From the NCBI GenBank assembly GCA_023406965.1, contig JAEXTI010000580.1, positions 1 to 8,684 of the forward strand: 8,684 nt of DNA, read 5' to 3'. Positions 5,265 to 8,684 of the stretch are shown here, in pieces. Made by a program: the position numbers and the translations under genes. Below the pieces are notes generated by a model that saw only the letters and a program-made list of their open reading frames with translations, was not told where the DNA came from and searched no databases. Origin of the DNA: Chloroflexota bacterium. GTDB taxonomy: Bacteria > Chloroflexota > Anaerolineae > Anaerolineales > Anaerolineaceae. Numbering within the stretch: position 1 is the first letter of the stretch; the number at the start of each line of letters is the position of its first letter.

Positions 5265-6050
5265 CTATCCAAAACGCCCGGTGATGTAATCTTCGGTGCG
5301 TTTATCCCGGGGGTTGGTAAATATCTGATTCGTCTCTCCATATTCTACCATTATCCCCGCCCGATCTTCATCCATTGTAAAAAACGCGGTGTAATCCGAC
5401 GCGCGCGCAGCCTGCTGCATGTTGTGGGTCACAATGATGATCGTATATTGCTCCGACAACTCACGCATCAAATCTTCGATCTTCAAGGTCGCGATCGGGT
5501 CCAGCGCCGAACAGGGCTCGTCCATCAAGATGATCTCGGGTTTCACCGCCAGCGCCCGCGCAATGCACAGGCGCTGCTGCTGCCCGCCCGAAAGCGACAG
5601 GCCGCTCTTGCGCAAGTCATCCTTCACCTCGTCCCACAGCGCTGCTTGTCGGAGTGTCTGTTCCACCAGGTCATCCATATTCTCTTTAAAGCCGTTGATG
5701 CGCGCGCCCCAGGCCACGTTATCATAGATACTTTTGGGGAACGGGTTGGGCTTCTGAAAAACCATGCCGATACGCTGGCGCACCATCACCGGGTCCACAT
5801 CGGTGGCATAAATGTTCTGCCCGTGGAAAAGCACCTCTCCTTCCATGTGGAACGAAGGCACAAAGTCGTTCATGCGGTTGAAGGAACGCAGCACAGTACT
5901 CTTACCGCAACCGGATGGCCCAATGATGGCGGTGATTTTTTGCGGGATCACTTGCAAATCCACGTCCTTCACGGCGCGGAAATGGCCGTAGAACAGGTGC
6001 ATATCCCGGGTTTCAATGGCTAAATGCTGTTTTTCTAAAGTTTCGGTCAT
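5265..6050 (-). CDS. pstB: Phosphate ABC transporter ATP-binding protein PstB
   Basis: This 261-residue ATPase energises phosphate import through PstC/PstA at the inner face of the membrane. All ABC motifs are present: Walker [10 protein letters not shown] (44-52), Q-loop Q99 in [11 protein letters not shown], the signature LSGGQQQR (153-160), Walker B IILMDEP (173-179) with catalytic E178, D-loop SALD, and H209 in VTHN. The sequences KPNPFP and [10 protein letters not shown] are characteristic of PstB within the ABC family. The open frame extends upstream to 6179 inside pstA, but the ATG at 6050 is chosen because it overlaps the pstA stop as ATGA and gives the family length. Translation is probably coupled to pstA. 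Confidence 0.97.
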   Translation of the reverse strand: MTETLEKQHLAIETRDMHLFYGHFRAVKDVDLQVIPQKITAIIGPSGCGKSTVLRSFNRMNDFVPSFHMEGEVLFHGQNIYATDVDPVMVRQRIGMVFQKPNPFPKSIYDNVAWGARINGFKENMDDLVEQTLRQAALWDEVKDDLRKSGLSLSGGQQQRLCIARALAVKPEIILMDEPCSALDPIATLKIEDLMRELSEQYTIIIVTHNMQQAARASDYTAFFTMDEDRAGIMVEYGETNQIFTNPRDKRTEDYITGRFG

Positions 6051-7279
6051 GGAGCGCGCCTCGTCAAACGGTTGCGTGTCAAAATGGCCACGGCGTTCAA
6101 GCTTAATAATACCACCAGAAGAACAATTATCGCTGCCGCGGCGATATTGCGGAACTCCGCCTGCGGCCGGGAGGTCCAATTATAAATCTGGATAGGCAAA
6201 GCCGTGAAGTAGGAAAAAATACCCTGGGGATCTTTATTGATCAGGCTGGAAGCCCCCACGAGGATCAAAGGGGCCGTCTCGCCGATGGCCCTGGAAATGG
6301 CCAGAATGGTACCGGTCAGGATACCGGGAAAGGCCGAAGGCAGGACGTGATGCCAGATAGTCTGCCACTGGGTTGCGCCCAACCCGTAGCTGGCCTGGCG
6401 CAGCGAGTTGGGCACCGCGCGAATAGCTTCCTGGGCATTGATGATCAATATCGGCAGCACCAGCAGGCCCATCGTTAACCCCGCCGACAAGATGGTTCGC
6501 CCGGTTTCCACTCCCTCCACACCAAAGGCCTTTCCACTGGTCAGGGTAGATAGCGTGCGCACAAAGATCGCCAGGCCCAAAATGCCATAGACAATCGATG
6601 GAACCCCGGCCAGGTTGTCAATGTTGGTCTGGATGATGCGGTTGATCCATGAGCGCCCGGCATATTCTTCCAGGTAGATCGCAGCCCCAACCCCAATGGG
6701 GAAGGCAAAACCGACGGTAATCAAAATGATCCACAGCGAGCCAAACAAAGCCGTGCGCACACCCGCCAGTTGGGGCGTGGTGCTCATCGAGTTGGTCAAA
6801 AAGCGCTGGTTCAGCCAGGAATAAAAATAGATGGTCGCGTCGGGATGCTTCTCAGCCACCTCGGCTTCGATCTCAGCTCGGTTGAACAACGACTCAAACA
6901 GCGGGTAGCTCTCCTCGACGGTTGGCTTGACCACCTCGGCAACCACCAGGTCATATACCTCCCCGGTTGATAATTCATCCAGGGTAAAGTCTCCATTTCG
7001 CTGGATGGTGCGCAAACGGTTGGTGCTCACTTTGTCCGACAAAATTGCTAGCAGTTCGTCCTTCTCCAGGTCTTCCAAAGGACGCTCGGCCAGCGTGGCC
7101 CGGTCCACTTTATCAACTACCGCTACCAGCCCAAACACATCATCCACAATGGTAATGACCAATACCGCCAGGGCCAGTAAGCCAATCGCCGTCGAGAAGA
7201 AGAAAATCGTCTTCCAAACTCTGCCCACGCGGTGCCGCAATGCCAGGTTGCTCTTGGGGGTAGAAAAGTAACCGCTCAT
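6047..7279 (-). CDS. pstA: Phosphate ABC transporter permease PstA, long form with an extracytoplasmic insertion
   Basis: This is one of the two channel-forming subunits. The 410 residues exceed the roughly 280-300 of common PstA. The first membrane segment (about 22-45) is followed by about 125 mostly hydrophilic residues (46-172) before the second (about 174-203). The permease core then follows, with the EAA loop at 284-314 (EAIRAVP...SYGLGA...VLP), which contacts PstB, and [16 protein letters not shown] at 328-343. The passage WLNQRFLTN...PQLAG (155-172) just before the core resembles the linker of long PstA proteins in proteobacteria that carry an N-terminal extension of unknown function (the DUF3333 type, from memory). 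The insertion probably faces the outside and could contact PstS. The start overlaps the pstC stop by four bases, as does its stop with pstB. Confidence 0.95.
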   Translation of the reverse strand: MSGYFSTPKSNLALRHRVGRVWKTIFFFSTAIGLLALAVLVITIVDDVFGLVAVVDKVDRATLAERPLEDLEKDELLAILSDKVSTNRLRTIQRNGDFTLDELSTGEVYDLVVAEVVKPTVEESYPLFESLFNRAEIEAEVAEKHPDATIYFYSWLNQRFLTNSMSTTPQLAGVRTALFGSLWIILITVGFAFPIGVGAAIYLEEYAGRSWINRIIQTNIDNLAGVPSIVYGILGLAIFVRTLSTLTSGKAFGVEGVETGRTILSAGLTMGLLVLPILIINAQEAIRAVPNSLRQASYGLGATQWQTIWHHVLPSAFPGILTGTILAISRAIGETAPLILVGASSLINKDPQGIFSYFTALPIQIYNWTSRPQAEFRNIAAAAIIVLLVVLLSLNAVAILTRNRLTRRAP

Positions 7280-8235
7280 TCATACACCTCGCGGAAGCGC
7301 GCCACCAGCCGGCGGCTGATGATGTTCAAAATCAATGTAGAGGTAAACAACAATAAACCGATTGCAAAAATGCTGTTGTAATCCGGCGTGTCGTAAGCCA
7401 CATCGCCGCCGCTGATGCGGGCGATATAGCCTGTCATGGTCTCGGCAGCGTGGAAGGGATCAAAGGTGAACTTGGGACCCGAGCCCGCCGCCAGAGCCAC
7501 AATCATCGTCTCGCCCACCGCGCGGGAGACGCCCAGAATGAAGGCGGCGATGATCCCGGAAAGCGCCGCCGGAACCACCACCTGCACGGCGGTCTCCAGC
7601 CGGGTCGCGCCCAGCCCGTATGCCGCCTCGCGCAGCGAGCGCGGCACAGCGCTCAGCGCGTCCTCGCTCATCGAGCACACCAGCGGCAGGATCATGATGC
7701 CCATCACCAGCCCCGCCGAAAGCGTGTTATACACCTGCACTTGCTCGCCAAAAATGGAGCGCAGCAGCGGTGTCATGAAGGTCAGCGCGAAGAACCCGTA
7801 CACCACCGTGGGCACGCCCGCCAGCACCTCCAGCACCGGCTTGAGGATGCTCCGCGCGCGCGGCGTCGCGTATTCGCTCAAATAAATGGCCGCCCCCAAC
7901 CCCAAAGGCAGCGCCACCAGCATGGCAAAGAAAGTGGTCATCAAGGTCGCATTGATCAACGGCAATACGCCAAATTTGCCGATGGTGGGCTGCCATTCGG
8001 TTTTGGTCAAAAACTCAACCAGCGTCACTCCCGGCATTTGGAAAAATAATAACGATTCCTTGCCTAATTCAAAAACGATACCGATGGTTGTGAAGATGGA
8101 AACTGCGCCGCAAAAAAACAGAAACCCATGAATAAAGGTCTCGCCCAGCCGAGGCCGCTTATGCAATTTATGGATAACGAGTTGATCAGCACTTTCCATT
8201 CGAATGACCTGTTGTTTCACAATCTGATTTTCCAT
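7276..8235 (-). CDS. pstC: Phosphate ABC transporter permease PstC
   Basis: The 319 residues are close to the family's usual length. Membrane segments lie at about 35-58, 91-119, 131-160, 170-190, 222-250 and 287-308. The EAA loop is at 191-222 ([20 protein letters not shown]...VVVP). The [16 protein letters not shown] segment (236-251) is typical of PstC. It pairs with PstA to form the phosphate channel. The ATG at 8235 has GGGAAG about nine bases upstream within a purine-rich stretch. A second ATG at 8199 (residue 13), preceded by ACAGGT, is a possible alternative because residues 1-12 carry no known feature. The gene is separated from pstS by 123 bases holding two hairpins. Confidence 0.96.
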   Translation of the reverse strand: MENQIVKQQVIRMESADQLVIHKLHKRPRLGETFIHGFLFFCGAVSIFTTIGIVFELGKESLLFFQMPGVTLVEFLTKTEWQPTIGKFGVLPLINATLMTTFFAMLVALPLGLGAAIYLSEYATPRARSILKPVLEVLAGVPTVVYGFFALTFMTPLLRSIFGEQVQVYNTLSAGLVMGIMILPLVCSMSEDALSAVPRSLREAAYGLGATRLETAVQVVVPAALSGIIAAFILGVSRAVGETMIVALAAGSGPKFTFDPFHAAETMTGYIARISGGDVAYDTPDYNSIFAIGLLLFTSTLILNIISRRLVARFREVYE

Positions 8236-8263
8236 TTCGCGGATCTTCCCTCCGGCGACACTT

Positions 8264-8298
8264 TCCCCTTCTCCCCAAGAACCGGGCGGAGAAGGGGA
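8264..8298 (-). other. Intercistronic hairpin next to pstC
   Basis: Eleven perfect pairs join 8264-8274 with 8288-8298 (TCCCCTTCTCC and its complement) around a 13-base loop. No U-run follows on the minus strand, so it is not a standard intrinsic terminator. Together with the neighbouring hairpin it may protect the pstS message or lower expression of pstCAB. It also ends close to the pstC ribosome binding region (about 8245-8253), so an effect on pstC translation is possible. Confidence 0.7.
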
Positions 8299-8315
8299 TT
8301 GAGCAAGTTCAACCG

Positions 8316-8349
8316 GCTCAGCCGGGCTGAAGGAGCAGCCCGGCTGAGC
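8316..8349 (-). other. Intercistronic GC-rich hairpin just after pstS
   Basis: Fourteen perfect pairs, nearly all G-C, join 8316-8329 with 8336-8349 (GCTCAGCCGGGCTG and its complement) around a 6-base loop. It begins ten bases after the pstS stop codon. No T-run follows on the minus strand (CGGTTGAACTTG). A stable hairpin here could block 3'-to-5' decay of the pstS message or partly stop polymerase, so that the binding protein is made in excess over the permeases. The mechanism is inferred. Confidence 0.75.
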
Positions 8350-8358
8350 GAATTGTTG

Positions 8359-8684
8359 TTACCGAACGGCATCAATCCACAGCAGTTTCGACTCGTTCAG
8401 CGCTTTGTAGCTGGCGGGGAAGTATCCCACCTCGGTAATCACTGCGTTGACGTTGTCGAGGTAGAAGCGCACGAACGCTGCCACCTGGGGTTTCGATTTG
8501 AGGATTTCAGCATCCGAATAGATGAACAGCGGGCGGGCAAGAACATAGGAACCATCTTCTGCGGTCTTCTGCGAAGGGGTCACACCGTTCACCGTGAGCA
8601 TGCCCAGACGGTCGGCTTCTTCCTGGTAATAAGCGTAGCCGAAGTAACCAATGGCATACTTGTTGCCTTCCACGCCCTGCACCA
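8359..8684 (-). CDS. pstS: Phosphate-binding protein PstS (C-terminal part, start beyond the right edge)
   Basis: The last 107 or so residues are visible, and the reading frame is open to the window edge with no start needed inside it. AIGYFGYAYYQEEADRLG, followed further on by GSYVLARPLFIYSD, is typical of the C-terminal lobe of PstS-type periplasmic or lipid-anchored phosphate-binding proteins. The signal peptide, any lipobox and the main phosphate-binding residues lie outside the window. Its position upstream of pstC in the same direction, followed by stable hairpins, fits the first gene of a pst operon. The promoter and any Pho box must lie to the right of the window. Confidence 0.93.
   Translation of the reverse strand, partial: VQGVEGNKYAIGYFGYAYYQEEADRLGMLTVNGVTPSQKTAEDGSYVLARPLFIYSDAEILKSKPQVAAFVRFYLDNVNAVITEVGYFPASYKALNESKLLWIDAVR

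Noticed and set aside
5424..6023. Plus-strand open frame of 199 codons opposite pstB
   Set aside because: pstB on the other strand carries every ABC ATPase motif. The antisense frame is rich in H, Q and R with no recognisable domain, as expected of a shadow frame.
7450..8049. Plus-strand open frame of 199 codons opposite pstC
   Set aside because: It is antisense to an intact permease gene, and its translation is a low-complexity run of R, Q and H typical of a shadow frame in GC-rich DNA.
8264..8349. The two pstS-pstC hairpins as Rho-independent terminators
   Set aside because: Neither stem is followed by a U-run on the minus strand, and pstC downstream is needed in the same system, so a full stop is unlikely.

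Overview
The window reads as a chromosomal fragment of a bacterium with moderately high GC. The best guess is a member of the Chloroflexota, perhaps Anaerolineae. That guess rests mainly on a secreted protein ending in a 'VYLPLIR'-type tail, which I recall from many secreted proteins of that phylum. It is supported weakly by a probable leaderless start and by the general gene style. No RNA gene, insertion sequence, CRISPR array or phage gene is visible.

Left part (1-2143). The 5' end of a GGDEF-domain gene (putative diguanylate cyclase) runs leftward off the window. An AT-rich divergent intergenic region (291-469) separates it from a rightward gene for a 505-residue secreted protein. That protein is built from three degenerate copies of one beta-rich-looking unit and belongs to no family I recognise. 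It is followed by a hairpin that overlaps its stop codon. A second, longer hairpin then follows whose pairing is complete only when transcribed on the minus strand.

Middle part (2144-3395). A rightward two-gene unit encodes uridine kinase (udk), probably from a leaderless mRNA, and a VTT/DedA-type membrane protein. The two frames overlap by 8 bases.

Right part (3409-8684). Everything is on the minus strand. Read in the direction of transcription it is pstS (3' part only), two strong hairpins, pstC, pstA, pstB, phoU, a Rho-independent terminator, and then a separately promoted CHAD-domain gene. PstS captures phosphate outside the membrane, PstC and PstA form the channel, and PstB drives it with ATP. 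PhoU is the negative regulator linking transport to phosphate signalling. CHAD proteins are known to bind polyphosphate, so the cluster plausibly joins phosphate import to polyphosphate handling. pstC/pstA and pstA/pstB overlap by four bases (ATGA), and phoU follows pstB after 29 bases.

Most of the window is conventional phosphate physiology. The parts most worth a second look are the three-repeat secreted protein and its tail motif, the long extracytoplasmic insertion in PstA, the tandem hairpins between pstS and pstC, the CHAD gene beside pst-phoU, and the convergent udk-VTT/CHAD arrangement. In that arrangement no terminator is seen in the 13-base gap, but each side has a candidate terminator placed beyond the opposing gene. 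I found no convincing new multi-gene system.
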